64,000 nt of DNA from Neospora caninum Liverpool (Eukaryota > Apicomplexa > Conoidasida > Eucoccidiorida > Sarcocystidae): positions 5,051,748 to 5,115,747 of the forward strand of contig NC_018397.1 in the NCBI RefSeq assembly GCF_000208865.1, written 5' to 3'. The notes under the pieces were generated by a model. That model made no database searches. It worked only from the letters and a program-made list of their open reading frames with translations, and had not been told where the DNA came from. The position numbers and the translations under genes were made by a program. Numbering within the stretch: position 1 is the stretch's first letter; each line of letters opens with the position of its first letter. Positions 36,181 to 49,400 of this stretch are shown in pieces.

Positions 36181-39100
36181 GGTGATTCGTTTTCTCTATA
36201 AAAACTACCTGAAAGTGAAACCTGCTTCTGGGAAAGTTAACGGAAACCGACAGAGGGGGAAAAACAAGACAGAACGAGGCGTGAGAGCGGGACGTTCGCC
36301 AACAACAACCACTCACGAAAACGAGAAAAAGGAAAGATACTAAAGAAAGAAACAAAAATCAAGAAATACCTTTGACTGTGAGCCGGTAAGCTAACCGAAC
36401 AAGTGAAACACTCTGCTCTCCTGTCTTCCACAGCTTTTTGAAAACAAGTAGCAAGGTACTGACTGAGTGCAGAGATTTGATCAATCCAGGTCCTCGGCGG
36501 TTCTACAATAACGCGGCAGCCTATCTATATGAAAAAGTTGTGAAGCGGCGCCCTGACATGGATGTGTACACGAGCCCTTTTTCCTGAGCAAGATACAACG
36601 ACTTCCAAAAAAGATAGATGGGAAGAACGGCATGTAGATTTTTGTATTGCACACGGCGGCTGCAGCTCAGTCTGCCCCAGAGCGCGTTGTAGGCGCCTGT
36701 GGTTCTGGGATTCAGCTGGTAATTAGTTTTTCACTGGCGAGCGGAGTTCCAAAGTCATACTGTGAGTCTGTCGCGGAACCCTGTTTGTGCAGAATCACGT
36801 CCCGTCTGCTTATACGGGACTCGAGTACAGGAGATATCTGTGGCCAGTCCCCAGCAAGAGGAATGATCAGGTGTACCGCTGGAAGGAAAGGTGGTAAAGC
36901 AACTCACAAATACTGCCACTTAAGAAGTAGGTAAATCTCAGCTGTTCATGTAACAAAAGCCTCGCTTCCTAATGGGCAGGCCTGTAACCTGAAAGGCGTC
37001 GTATGAATAGGGCCCCGCGTCCTATGTCGACAGACTCACGTCATTTGACAATGATATGCCCGCGGCGAGTTCCCGTGTTGAATCCCCTGTTTGTGACACA
37101 ACTCGTGTGTTTTCAACACGCAACGCGAGCCTCACTAATTAAATATGCACACTATCTGGGCATAGGGCCCCGCCACCTCACCCCCCACTTTTCCCGCTGC
37201 CACAAGATTTATCGTGGCAGACTAGGCTGTAGACGGTTTCTTGGATTCTTCGGCGCGGCGTTTTTGCACCAGTAAGAGGGGACAATTAGATGCAGGTAGC
37301 AACGAAGCGGGGAACTACGAGGGGACCACATAAGCAGCCAGACGGCATTTTCACCGCCTCTCTTTAGGACGAAGAATCAAACACAGAGGATCCGCATGCA
37401 CTCCCCTCTCAGAGACCGGGGACAGACAGTGCCCGACTAGGCTCGGCCACCGATACAATCGGGCACATACAGATGCCGTGGTTTCCCCTGTCTATGAAGG
37501 TCTTGCGTGGATATCAGTATGGTGGGTGTACAAGATATACACCTCACTAGATGAGCCTGCCGTGAACCGAACTGATTCTGAAGAACAATGGTAGAGGAAA
37601 GGACAGCAAGGGCGTTTCCGAGGAGGGGCAAAGTGTGGCAAATTCCGAGAAGGTTCACGCGGAGGCTTCTAGCGTATAACTGAATGTTAACCGCTATATG
37701 TAAGCAGTTATGCAGCGAGGGGCATATATATCTGAACATAATAGATATATGTGGGTGTACGGTTTCCCCTCGCATATCATCATTGATTGTGTTGGGCGCA
37801 CGCGGCCACTCGATTCGGGAACGGGAGCAGGTTTTTTACTCTCCGCTGAGACCGGGAAGCCATCCGGTTCAAAAGGAAATGCTAGGATTTGGTAGAACCC
37901 AAGGAACAGCCCAGCGTGAGAAAGTTTCGAACTGCGCCAAAAGAAACGCTCATATTTTCTCGGGTCGAGTCGACTGACTGGCTTCCTGCTTACATACGTG
38001 CCTGTATGTCTACCTGTAGGTGCATGTACGCATATTATTTATATATATATATATATAAGCAGTACACGTATCCCCCGTCCCCCACCCCCGCCCCAAACAG
38101 ACATTAGTGCTTTTCGTCCGATCTCGGCATAATTGTCACGTTTATTTATCCAACGTTGGTTTCTGATGAATTCATGGTCGGGGGCGCCCCCGGCGTAGGG
38201 TGTGCTGCACAGGCGCGGAAGAGCGACCTACGGAGTGGCGGGTTCGTTTGCAGGTACCGCTGTGAGACCTAGGCAGAAACAAGGAGGAAGGCGTCAAGTT
38301 CTTCACATGAAGACTAGGCGAGACCTCCCTCGAAGACTGAGGCAAACCCCTTTGCTTGAGACAGGAAAGCTATTTCTCGCACTGTCTCATAGCCCTGCAA
38401 CAGCCGAACAAGTACATGAAATTCCTGTGGACAGACTCGCGTCTCTCTTTCGCCCTATTTGTCTCGCTGTGGATATGAGTGAAAGAAGAGATTCCAAACA
38501 GGAAGATAAGTCCGGGGGAGACACGAGAATCACAGTCTTCCGCGGCTTGAGACTATAGTAGTCTGGTGTACGTACACGGGAGCGCGGCGGTCTCGGTGGA
38601 GCGTAACTTTTTTCGCGGCACACGCGCTCCGTTGTCCCCCTCAGTTTACTCTGTGCTTTTTCACACCGGCTTTGAGATTCACAGACTGTCACGGCTGTTT
38701 GAGCATTTGCACTCGAGTTTTTTCGCCTTCCTACGTCTTTTGCGCATTTGTCTTGTCAACATCTCTAGCCCCTTAGCCGCGTTCTCTTTCTGCCGCCAGC
38801 TGTTTCCGCTTTCCTCCTAAACACTGCGTTGCCTCTCCACAGTGTTGCCCTCTTGCTGTCCACTGCCCACTGTCTATCTTGTCGTGACTGGTACTTGACG
38901 GGGCGGAGCCTCAGTTCTAGACACATGCAAATTCATTTGCAGGTGTAAAAATGCATATACACATTGGTATGCGGGCAAATGGCTGCGTCTTTGTAAGCGA
39001 GAGATTTGTTTTCGGACGCACATGTTTCATCGCCTCCAGTCGTCGCGCGGGCGCATCGCTCTTCGCGCTCTCGTGTCGTCGCAGGAACACCCGGTAGGGT

Positions 39101-42100
39101 GAGTTTGCGCGGAGGCGCTGCAGTCAAGCAGGGCTGAGAAGTCGCGCCCGGCGTTTTTTCCTGGAAAACTCTGGAAAACTTAGAAGGCCGACGGCTCAAA
39201 ACTCAAGGGGTCGCATGCTGCTTAACCACTTTGTTGCTTTCCGGGATTCCTTACTCAGAATGTCAGAGGGATTCGGCAAGCTGTTCTTCCTACCGTCCTT
39301 TTCTCTCGTGTAGTTTCTACTCCAGACACTGTGTTGCCGTCGTCCATTTCTCTCTCCTTTGTGGACTCGCTTACCTCAGCGAGGCAACTCGAATTTTTTT
39401 CTTCACAGCCCCCAGAAACCTCCTGCTTCGGCTGATGTCATTCTCTTCTCTGCTGGTGCACATCTTTCGCTTTTTCGCCAAAACTTTCGAAAAAAGCGGC
39501 TCAGACCGGCGTGAGAAAACGCGAGGGAGGCCACGGCTGGACCTGTCTTTTTGCTAGTTAAGACTTACCGCTTCTCCTCTCGGGAGGGAAACGCACGTTT
39601 TCGCGTCTTTGCTGTTCCAGTTTCTCTTCTTTCCTGTCCGAGGGTCACCCGTTTCCACGCTCCCCGAAAAACCTCTGTGTCGGCATGAGAGGCGCGCTGC
39701 TGTGAAATGCAGCGACAACGTGTATCATTCTTCTCGTTTTTTGCAGCAATAAACGTGCGCTTCCCTTCCGTAAAGTTTTCCTTGAAATAATCTCTTCAAA
39801 GGTATCCATTTTCTCGCCTTTTTTCGCGCGTCCTCGGGCCTCCCGTGCGTTCGTGGGCAGGGGAGGAGGGGCGCTACGTGCTCCCTCTTTGTTCCCCGAG
39901 AGGTGTTTGTCGTTCCTCGCCTTCTTCTGTTTGCTGTCTCGCTTTCTGCGTCGTTTTTCTGTCTTTTTCTCTCTCTTTCCTCGTCTTTTTTTGCGTTTCC
40001 TCCCTCCGGCTCGCGGTCTGTAAACGCATGGTCCGCCGCAGCTTTTGTTGCGGGTCGGTCGTGGGAAAGCCCCTCGCTGGTTCTTTTAGCCACGGGCGTT
40101 TCCCGTGTCGGCGTCGGAGAAGAGAGTCACACTTTCTTTTTTCGTCGGCGCCTTCTCTTTCCTCAAAACGTGATCGGCCGCAGCCTTGTCAGGGTCGGAG
40201 GCTTTTCACTGCTGGGCCATGAGCGGAACGCTCCAGACTGGTTTTCATGGCTTTCGCTCTGTTCCCTCTTCTACCAGCTCTGTCTCCTTAAACGAAAAAA
40301 ACAAGCGCAGCGGATCGAGAAACTGTATCTTCTACCTTGTCTGTCTTGTCTCGCCTTCCGCCCTACTTTTGCTGCCCGAGCAACACGTACTGGTGTCTTC
40401 CGGGGCCAGGAACCGCAGGGCTTTCTCTCTCAAGGGAGGACTCGAAACTCCTTTCGTTCTCTTCTTTTTCTCACAAGCAAGCGGCCGGAAATCTTAAACA
40501 GACCCGCACGCAGGGCGCTCGCGTCTTCCCTGGCACGCGGCAGCTCCTGTGCGTCCCCAGGCACTGCTGTGGCCAGCGAGTCGTTTTGTCTCCACTTTCT
40601 CCTGCGACGCTGCCTCGATCTCTCCTGCCGGCGTATGCGAGAAAAGCCTGTCAACTCCCCGCGCAAGGCCCGCAAACAGCCCTCAACTTGTGCGCGTGCG
40701 GCCTCTTGTCTCACGTTTTTGTGATTTTTTGTCGCGCTGTGACGGTTCGTGGTTCGTCCCGGCTTTCGACTGGCTCGTACCAAAGAGAGGATCTGGAACA
40801 GCGAACTTCAAGGTTGTCTCGCTTTCTCGAGATTCCTCATGTTGAGAGACATGGAAAGACATCAGTGACGGTTTTCGCAGTTCTCCCGATCTGTGGAGTC
40901 GACGGCGGTCGTCCCTGGCTGTCTCTTGTGTGTCTCTCGGCCTTTCTTTTCCGGTCTCGGTTTTCTTGTCACTTGCCCCCCGAAGAAACTGGTTTGTCTC
41001 CCGTAGATCCACGGAAGTGTTTTTGGTTTTCGTTGCTTTTCGTCTTGGCGTTTCGCATTCCTACCACGCGGGCCTTCCCGAGTCTCTCAACCACTGCACA
41101 GGGTCTCCGTCCTTTTTCTTGTCTTCCCCTCTTTCTTCCACACCTGGCCCGCACACTCGGCGCTCATATGCACGGCAAGCAGACCGGTCTCTGCTTCGGG
41201 TTCACACAAAACTTTTGGTGGTTTTTTCACCAGCTGGCTCTCCTGTCTCCTTGTCAGAGCCTCGCGGGTGCTCGTGTCATAGCTTCTCCATATCGCACGG
41301 GGGGCGTTTCCCGCCATGGTGCAGGCAGGCAGGTGTGCGTTCTCTGCTTTCTTCTGCCTGTCGAGCCTGTCGTCTGTCGGTCTCCGGGATACAGAGAAGA
41401 ATCCCATGGCACGGTTCGAAGTTTTTTGAAAGGACAGTGCATGTCGCCGCTGCCTTATCGTCCAGCTCGTCTCTCCTGTCTCCCTTGGGCTGTCGCTCTT
41501 CCGCTCGCGCCCCCTCCTTTTGGCTTCGATCCGTCTGAAAGATTTCGCTTTGCTGTCCATGGCCGTGAAAACAGACTTGTGGTCGAGCCCGTGGCCGGAG
41601 AGAGAGTATGGCGTCCTCTGCGGAGCCGTGTCTCAGGTGTCTTGACACCCGACACGTCCCTCTCATTTGCCTCTCGCTTCAGGTATTCTGTGCATGCGCC
41701 TTGTGAACCAGCTTTCGCCTTCCCGACCGCACGCCGTTCTATGCCGTCTCTTTGCTCCCCCTCTCCACTTGCATTCGCCTCTTCGTTGTTCGCGAAACAG
41801 ATCTTTCGTCTCCCCTTCTCGTCTAGGAGAGACATGGGAGTGGGCGACGAGCAACAATCCACATTTTGCCTGATCTACTGCTTGAGTGTCGACGTCCGTG
41901 CTCGCCCCTTTTAGTCAGAATACAATCGTTCGACCGCTCTCTGTTTCCACTTCGTCTCGTCTCTCTTCGTCAGCCGCGCACCGTCTGCTTCCATTTACTG
42001 CGTTTCTTCGCTTTTGTCGGTTTCCTTTGTCTTTCCTCCCCCCGTCCACGCACTGGTCGCCTCTCTTCCGAGCGAGCGGCTTCTCCGAGGAAGATGAGGA

Positions 42101-43485
42101 GGCAGTCACCGACAGGGAGAAGACGAAAAGCGGAAGCGAAGCAGGCGAAACGGGGGACAGAAGGAAAACGAGGATAGTATTCGGGGCGGAGAGGCCGAAA
42201 GGAAAACGGTTCTGTTGTATCCGAAAGCTGAGGCCAGACTGTGCCACTGAGAGGCTCGACCGATTACGACGAAACAGGAGACGCAGGCGAGCCGGCGGGA
42301 ACAACGGATTCCTCATGTCTTCCACAGGGCGTTCTTCTTGATCAGTCCCTCGTCTTTTCCTCTTTCGCGTTCTTTCGCTGAGTTCACCATCTCTCTCCGT
42401 CCGTCTCGACAGTCTCCAACTGCCGTACTCCGCTGCTGGCGTGTTTCTCGCTGTCTTTTCTCGGCCTGTGAGCCCGAGCACGGTCTCCATCCTGTCACCA
42501 TGACGGAAGGGTGGGACGTGAGACGTGGATTTTCCGTGTTTTGCTCTTCGAATCGTTTTTCTACGCTTCAAAATCCACTTGGTCGCCCTGTGCTTCCGTG
42601 GCGTCCTCCATTTTTCGAATAGTCCCGTAAAGCTGTCCTCTCGTTTCGTAGCGCCCCTCCTCTTCCTCCCGCCCTCTATTAGCCGTCTCACCCGTCCGCG
42701 GTTGTCCCTCGGTTTTCGTTTACTCTCTGTCTTGCCTCTTTCTTCTCGCTTGAAGCGGCCTGCATGGCTGTGGAAGATCCCGGGGGCACCACGCACTTTT
42801 TTCGGCGCGCCAAAAACGGGAAGTGAAACGCTCGCAGATCTTCTTTCCGTTCCTGGTCTCTGAACGTTCCCGGACGCCTCGGCCGGCGTCTCTTGAGCTA
42901 CAAGTGTCGAGTGTCGCTGCGGCGGGAGCACTCTGTTGGCCGTCTCTCGCGGGCAAGAGATTCCTCGTGCAGTTGTTCTTCTGCACCATCTCGAGAGCCG
43001 CCTCTTCGTCGGTGTCGCCTGTCTTGTGAGGTCTGGGTGCGCGCTTCGCGCTCGGCTGCATCAACCGACGGCTCAGTCTGTCGCCTGAGTGCCGAGGCGC
43101 GTGCATGCGCAGAATGGCCTCGGCAGCCAAAGGGAGGTCTCTGCAAAGCGAAAGGCAGTCTCTTTGGAGGCAACGTCAGGCTGAGGACAGCGAGTAGGAG
43201 AAGTCCTGCGTCAGTACCCCACAGAGCCTTGGGTGTCTGTTTATTCGAGCGATCCTGCTTCAAGACCCAGATCGCCCCGTGTCTTCATCGCGAAAGAATC
43301 TGCCTAACTTCTCTCCCTCTCGTCATCTCCTTCGTTGGCTTCTCTGCGTTTCCCGGCTCCTTTTTGTGGCCCGCGGCGGTCACGTGTGGGATTCCGTTTT
43401 CCTCTCTCTGGCAGCTCCGGCGCGTCTCTGAGGAAGACCGTGCCCCGCAGGCGGGGGCGTTCGAGCGTCTTTTCCGACTTGAAAG
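36181..43485. other. Divergent spacer with a long pyrimidine-rich leader
   Basis: 7.3 kb between the starts of the cysteine-repeat gene (-) and the pseudouridine synthase gene (+). 36400-38600 is comparatively AT-rich, with an (AT)n at 38039-38057. From about 39200 to 43480 the plus strand is strongly T/C-rich, as expected of a long coccidian 5' UTR or promoter. This makes long ORFs on both strands (for example 40337-41914 + and 42931-41915 -, up to 525 codons) that have no domain and are compositional artefacts in my judgement. Candidate leader introns cannot be excluded. Confidence 0.55.
38039..38057. repeat. (AT)n microsatellite
   Basis: Short uninterrupted AT run in the spacer upstream of the cysteine-repeat gene. 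Confidence 0.93.
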
Positions 43486-46400
43486 ATGTTTGTCCGGGGC
43501 ACTCGCCACTTTGCGTCGTCCTGTGCTTCCCTGCCTCCCTCTTTCTCTGGAGACCGACGGGAGGCAGACGATCTGTGGGCACGAGACGCGCCCCGCGATT
43601 GCTTCTTCGACGGCGCCGTGCGCGAACGCGACGGAGAAGCCGAGCGCGACCGAGAACTGGTGAGAGAGAAGGAGCGGGAGAGAGAAGGCGTCTTCGCTGG
43701 GCCAGAGCGCCAGCAGGGCGCGTCGCTCCCCGTTCCGGGCGGTCAGGCGCCGCCTTTCCCCGTGCCGTCTGTCTCAGTGGAGGACTTCCCGCCGCGCGCG
43801 GCCTCCTCGCCGACGTCTTCATGTGGGCGCCCGTTCCACGCGAGTCTGCATCCGGGAGACAGGCCTGACTTCGAGGGTCTGGGGCGGATCTGTCAGGAAG
43901 AACGGGGAGAGAGCGGCGTGCCGCGTGGGAGCTATGCGAACTTCTGCGCGGCCGACAGAGTCCCCTTCCCGTCCTGCCTGCCGGATGGAGACCGCGAGCG
44001 CGTGAGTCCAGGGAGTGGGCGGCGGGACGAAGACAGAGGGTTCCTGGGGACGGATCGCGCGCGCGGCGCGTTCTGTGGAGGTGGAGGGGAGCCCGCGGGG
44101 CTGTTTGTTCGGCACGAGCGCGCGGACGGTCCGATGCGGGACGCAACTGAAGAGCGGAAAGAAAGACACGACTTTCCGCTGGCCTTCACTTCGCCCTTTC
44201 CACATCACTACCCGGCGCCCCAGTTCGGGCCGGGCAGCGACGGCGAGGTCCACTCTGGGGTGTATCTACACCCCGATTTCCGGAAGAGCCAAGACGGCGA
44301 GATGAGCGAGAGTCGAAAGGAAAACCTCCACGCTTTCCACGCGCAACACGATGCCTTTCCCGAGGACGATCGCAGGCGCCACGGCAACAGCGCCGACGAC
44401 TGCGTGCGCGGGTTCCCGCCTTTCCTCGGCGGGAAGGGGTTTGAGGGCGAGGGGAGACAGGCCGACCAGCGACTCGCGCTGTTAAGCGACGGAGACCGCG
44501 AGGCCTTCCACAAACGCGGCTTCTTTGTGGAGGGCCCTGCGAGGAGAGAAGACCCGTTCGCGGCACACCCGTACCCCCACGGGGCCCACTTTGACGCAGT
44601 TCCGCAGCAACGGGAGGCGCCGCCAAACGCGCACGGTTCGCCTCCCTCCTCCCCGTTCCTGCCGGCCTTCCCGCCGTCCGTCGCGGAGGAAAACCGGCCT
44701 CTCCCGCCCATCTTCCCCGCGCTGCGACAAGGCGAGGGGGACGGGCGAGACGCAGCGCGGCCCCCGGGGGCGCACGACCCGCGCAGCCTGGTGCCCTCGT
44801 CGTATTTCTTTTCCCAAGGCAACCTGGTGCATGCGCCGCCGGACGGAGACAGCCACGGCAAGATGAGCAGAGAAGGCCGAGACGAAGGCGCGCGCGCCCC
44901 GTCCGCGTGTCACGCAGATGTCCCTGAGCAACGTTTCGCCTACCCCTCGGAGCCTGCGGCCTTCAACGGCAGCCGCGTTCACCCGCCTCTCTCGTCGCCT
45001 CCCGCGTCGAACGGCGGACCTCTCTGCGGGTCTTCCTTCTATCCGCCCCAAGGGCCCATGCAGCCGTTCTTTGAAGGCCCATTCCCAGCCTCCTCCTCAG
45101 TGTACCAAGGCAGGCCTGTGGAGGGGGGCGTGTATGACCGAGGCGAAGGCCGCGAGGGCGACGACGTCCAGCGCGAGGGCTTTCGCGTCCACGTCCACTT
45201 CCACCGCCCGGGCGAAGACGGAGAGAGAGAATCGACTGAGAGAGAGAGGCCGTTCTTCATCTCGCCTCCGGCCTTCGGAGCCGCGTGGAACCGAGAGGGC
45301 GAGAAGAGGGACGAAGGGCGCGAGGGGAACGCCGAGAGAGAGAGAGAGAGCGGAGTCGCCTTCCCGCCCGACCTCCAAGGCAACATGCCTGAGAACGAGC
45401 GCTTCGACGCGCGGCGCTTCCCACCCCACGCTCTGGAAGGGTCGGCGCCGATCCCCTTTCTGGTGGGCTCGGCCCCTTCGTCGCCGTCGCTTCCCTCGCG
45501 CGCGCTCCCGCCAGCCTTTGGCTGCTCCTCCGGAGAGCCCGCGCTGTTTCCGGCGTCTCCGCTCCTGCAGCCTCCGCTTCACGGGCCCGATGTCCGGGGC
45601 CCGAGAGCCGATATGGACGAGAAGCCCGCTCGAAGCCGGGATTTGGAGCCCAACTACTTTGGCCACGAGAGAGACAGGAAAGGCCCGTTCCTCGGCGTGG
45701 CTCCCCCGCTGGGCCCGGGGCCGCAGGGCCCCGACTGCGCGCAAAAGTGTGCGGCCTTCCAGGAGACTGGGCCCTCGCCGCAGAGTGTGGGGTTCAACGG
45801 GCCTTTTCGGCCGCTCCACGTGAAGGCGGACCCGCTCCCACTCCTCGGCCATCCTGCGTCGTGCGCCTCCACGGTGACGGGGCAGCCGGACAGTTGCGAG
45901 AGTGCCCCAGAAGGCGGGTTTTTTTCGACTGCGTCTGCGTTTCGCGGCCAGGCGGAGGCCGGCCGAGGCGAAGAGTCCTCCCGCTCGTCTCCAGAGGACG
46001 CAGTGTCGAAAGACAGCCGAGGCAGTGCGGACACGCGGCGCGAGGGCGACTGCGAAGGCGTCGTGACGCTTCCAGCCACGAATCGGTACTCGCCAGTGCT
46101 CCATCCCACAGGCCCCGTGCGCCTGGACGAGCTCGGGGAGCCTGGGAGTGTGGGGTCTGGGAAGCGCGAGGACCCGGAGAGACGGCTGCGGGAGGGCGAC
46201 CGGGAGTACCGCATGCAGAGGGAAAAAGAAGAGAGAGACTTGATCCTGAGACAGTGCTTCTTCTCGGAGCCTTCGTCGCCGCTGGACCGCCAACGGAACA
46301 ACGCGTACTCGTCCACGTCGGCCTTTCTGCCCCCGTCGTTTTCGTCCTCGCAACCCTCGTTCACCTCCTCCTTCCTCGGCTTCTCGGGGTGCTCGAAGGG

Positions 46401-49400
46401 AAGCGAGGGGCGCGGTCCGCCCCTGTGCAACCGGCCTGTCGGGCCCGGGGGTCTCCGTGGAGAGGAGACAGACAGTCTTGGAGACCGAGAAGGCAGGTTC
46501 CGAGACCGCAGTGAGAACCGAGAGTCCTCGACGGGGCTGCTACCTTTGCCCTTCTCGTCGCCGGCCCGCCACCCGCCCACCTCGCCTGGAGGCAGCGGAT
46601 CGCCGCCGACGCAGCGCGGCTGTCTGGGCCCGGGGGCCTTCTCGTCTGCGTACCTCGCGCGGCTCACCTTCGCAAGTGCAGAGCGCGGCAGGGACGAAGA
46701 CCGCGAAAAGGGCGAGGGACGCGGAAGTCCCTCCTCGCTCCTCGGCTCGCGCCCCGACCAGGCCGCGCCGTTCCTGCGGATCTTTGAAGAGCCCGACCGA
46801 AGACGCCAGGAAGAAGGCCGGGGGGGACACGGCGCCGAAGAGGGTCTCAAGGGCGAGGCCCGCGAGGAGTGGCGCCGGAGGGGCCCGGGGCCTCTGGAGC
46901 GCTGCGGGGACAAGGAGCGAGGCGCGAGCGGCGAGTCGCAGAAGAGCGGTGAGGCCAAGAGCGCGGAAGAGCGCGAAGATTCAAGGCGCAGAGCCACGGA
47001 AGCTCCAACTTCGCGCGGAACCACGCCCAGTAGACAGGAAGGAAGCAGAGACGGGCCAGAAGACGAAACCGCGAGCAGGCCTGGGGCGTGGAATGCGCAA
47101 CGCCAGGAAGAAAACCGAGGCCGCCAAGGGGAAGGCCTGTCCTCGTGCAACGAGTGTGGAGACGGACTCGGCCGTGTGGAGCCTCGTGAGGAGACAGATG
47201 CGTCCTCGCGAGACCTTACGGCGGCCTCGCGCAGGGGCAGTGTGGAGGCTGCGCCCGTCGAGCCGGAAAGTCCCGCGGGGATGTGGCGAGCCTCGGAAGG
47301 TGACGCTGGGAAGAGGCCTCGCCAGCAAGGCTCGGATGAGAACAAACCAGAGGTGAAGGGGGCGGCTTCTGGTCCCCCACCTGGCAAGACTCCGCCGAGG
47401 CGCGTCAGTCGCTCCCGCGCTGAGGAGCAAGGAGAGAAGAACGGCAGCTCTTTCCCGCCGCTTCTGAAGGCTGGGGAACCCCGCGAGTCCCGCGACCGCA
47501 GTCCTGCGCTGAAGCCGCCGCAGAAGGAATCCGCAGACGCGAACGGGAGAGAGGACGGGAGCCTGGTGAAGTCGTCTTCGGCGGCGTTGTTGTCTTCGCA
47601 AGGTCCAGTGACCGAGCCGCTCATCTCGGGGAGATCCAGTGTGACTGTCTCTTTGTCTTACGCGTTTTCCTCTCGGCACCGCGAACCCTTCTCCATCAGC
47701 ACGTCGATTGCCGCCATGGCCTCCCCGCTGCCGCCGCCTCCCGGCGCGAACTCGACGTACCTGAACAACGCCCGAGCCTGGGGGATGCTCTCTGGTGCCT
47801 CTCCCTCAAACGGAGACACCGGGTCGGGAAATCCGCGCCGGCCTTCCTCGGGGACGCCTCGCTTCTCGTCGTCCTCGTCTCCGCCGTCAGGCAGCACGCG
47901 AGAGCGCGACGGCGCGCCCAAGAGCCAGACGAGTGCGGCGCAGCCAGCTGACGCGTGTGGAACGGGCGACACCGGGACGTCTCAGCACTCCTCGTCGCGC
48001 ACTCGAACGCCCGGCGCGGCGCCCTCGTCGCGCGAAGCCAGTGGAGGCCGCAGCCGAGGTCAGAGTTCCTCCGGCGCCGCGTCTGGGTCTTTTGGAGGCG
48101 AGGCGGCAGCGAGTGCCTTGGGATCTTTCTTCGCCTCTCCTGCGCCGAAGAAAGCCGCCGGTCGCGAGAGTCGCGAGGCGGCGCTCCGCTCGGCGCTGGG
48201 CGGCGCGAGTGCCCTGTCGTCCACGTCGACTGTTCCTTCTGGGCCCGAAGGCGACGGCGAGCCGGAGGCGCCTGCGGCTTCCTCGGCGTCAGCAGAAAGG
48301 TGGCGAGTCTTCAGCTACGCCGAGGTCTGCAGTCGAGGGAGTGGGGGCGGTGCGCGCGCCGCTGGGAGTCGAACCGGAACGGCCTCGCATGCAAGTGGCG
48401 CTTTTTCCTCCCGGGCGCAGGCTGCGCCGGACCTGGGCCGCGCAAAGCGCGAGGGAGAGGCGGGGAAGCCAGCGTCTGCGGTTTCTGCGGCAGGAAGTCA
48501 GACAGAGAAGGCGGGGGACGATGGCCCGGGAGGGGCGTCGCGGGCGTCCTCGCTCTTGGACAGTTCCCTCGCGGCCTCGCGCCAAGGCAGACGCGAAGAG
48601 AACAAGTCTCTGATGCGCGGAGCGGACCGCGAGAAGGGAAGAGAGGCCCGCGACAAAGGCCTCGCCGTTTCCTCGCGCCAGGGCACCTCTGGGGGCGGAG
48701 CTGGGAAAGAGGAGACGGAAGGGGCGAAGGCGAAAGAGGGTGTGGACGCCGACGGAGAGAAGAAGACCGGCAGTGGGAGTCAGCGTGACGCGTCGAAGGC
48801 TCCCTTCGCCTCGACTTTGCCAGGATCGCGCATGCCCGCCATCAGCAGCAACAGCGCGTCCCTCATCATGGACTTTCCGGCTTCCAGCTCTGGCGGAAAC
48901 AGCCTGTTTTCGCGTCTCTCCCAGGCGTCCTCGGCTCCAGGAGGGTCCGGAAGCAAACCCGAGTCCGCCTCTTCGACTGCCGGCGGCGCTGGGGTTGCGA
49001 CCTCTGGAAAAGGAAACACGGCCAAAGAGGAGGGCGAGAAGAACGGGAAGGGCGCCCCGTCGTCCTCGACGGGGGGCGAGGCGAACGCAGGCAACGCAAA
49101 CAGCGACTGCAGCGACGAGGAAGAAGAAGTCATTACGCTCCTTCCTAAGGAGCTGGCGAGCCCAAAGAAGGAGCCGGATGTGTTGTGGGAAGGCGACGGC
49201 CTGACGGTGATCGATAAGCCGCCAGGGTGGCACTGCAGCGACGTGCGCTACGACCCGCAAACGGAATCCAGGCAGCTGTGCTCGATCGTCAGCTCCTCGA
49301 GACCGGAGCCCCTGGGCCTCTACTGCAGCCTCCGATTCAACTACCCGACTGGGAAACTGAAAGAATGCAACTTTGGACTCGGCCATAGACTTGACGTCGA

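Noticed and set aside
40337..41914. 525-codon plus-strand ORF in the spacer before the pseudouridine synthase gene
   Set aside because: T/C-rich composition, no domain, no signal peptide, and long ORFs also on the other strand; best explained as leader sequence.
41915..42931. 338-codon minus-strand ORF, Arg/Lys-rich
   Set aside because: It is the complement of the pyrimidine-rich leader; basic composition follows from that, and no family is recognisable.
45654..47624. 656-codon antisense ORF inside the pseudouridine synthase exon 1
   Set aside because: A shadow of the high-GC sense frame (Ser/Arg/Pro composition); the sense frame runs on into a conserved catalytic domain.
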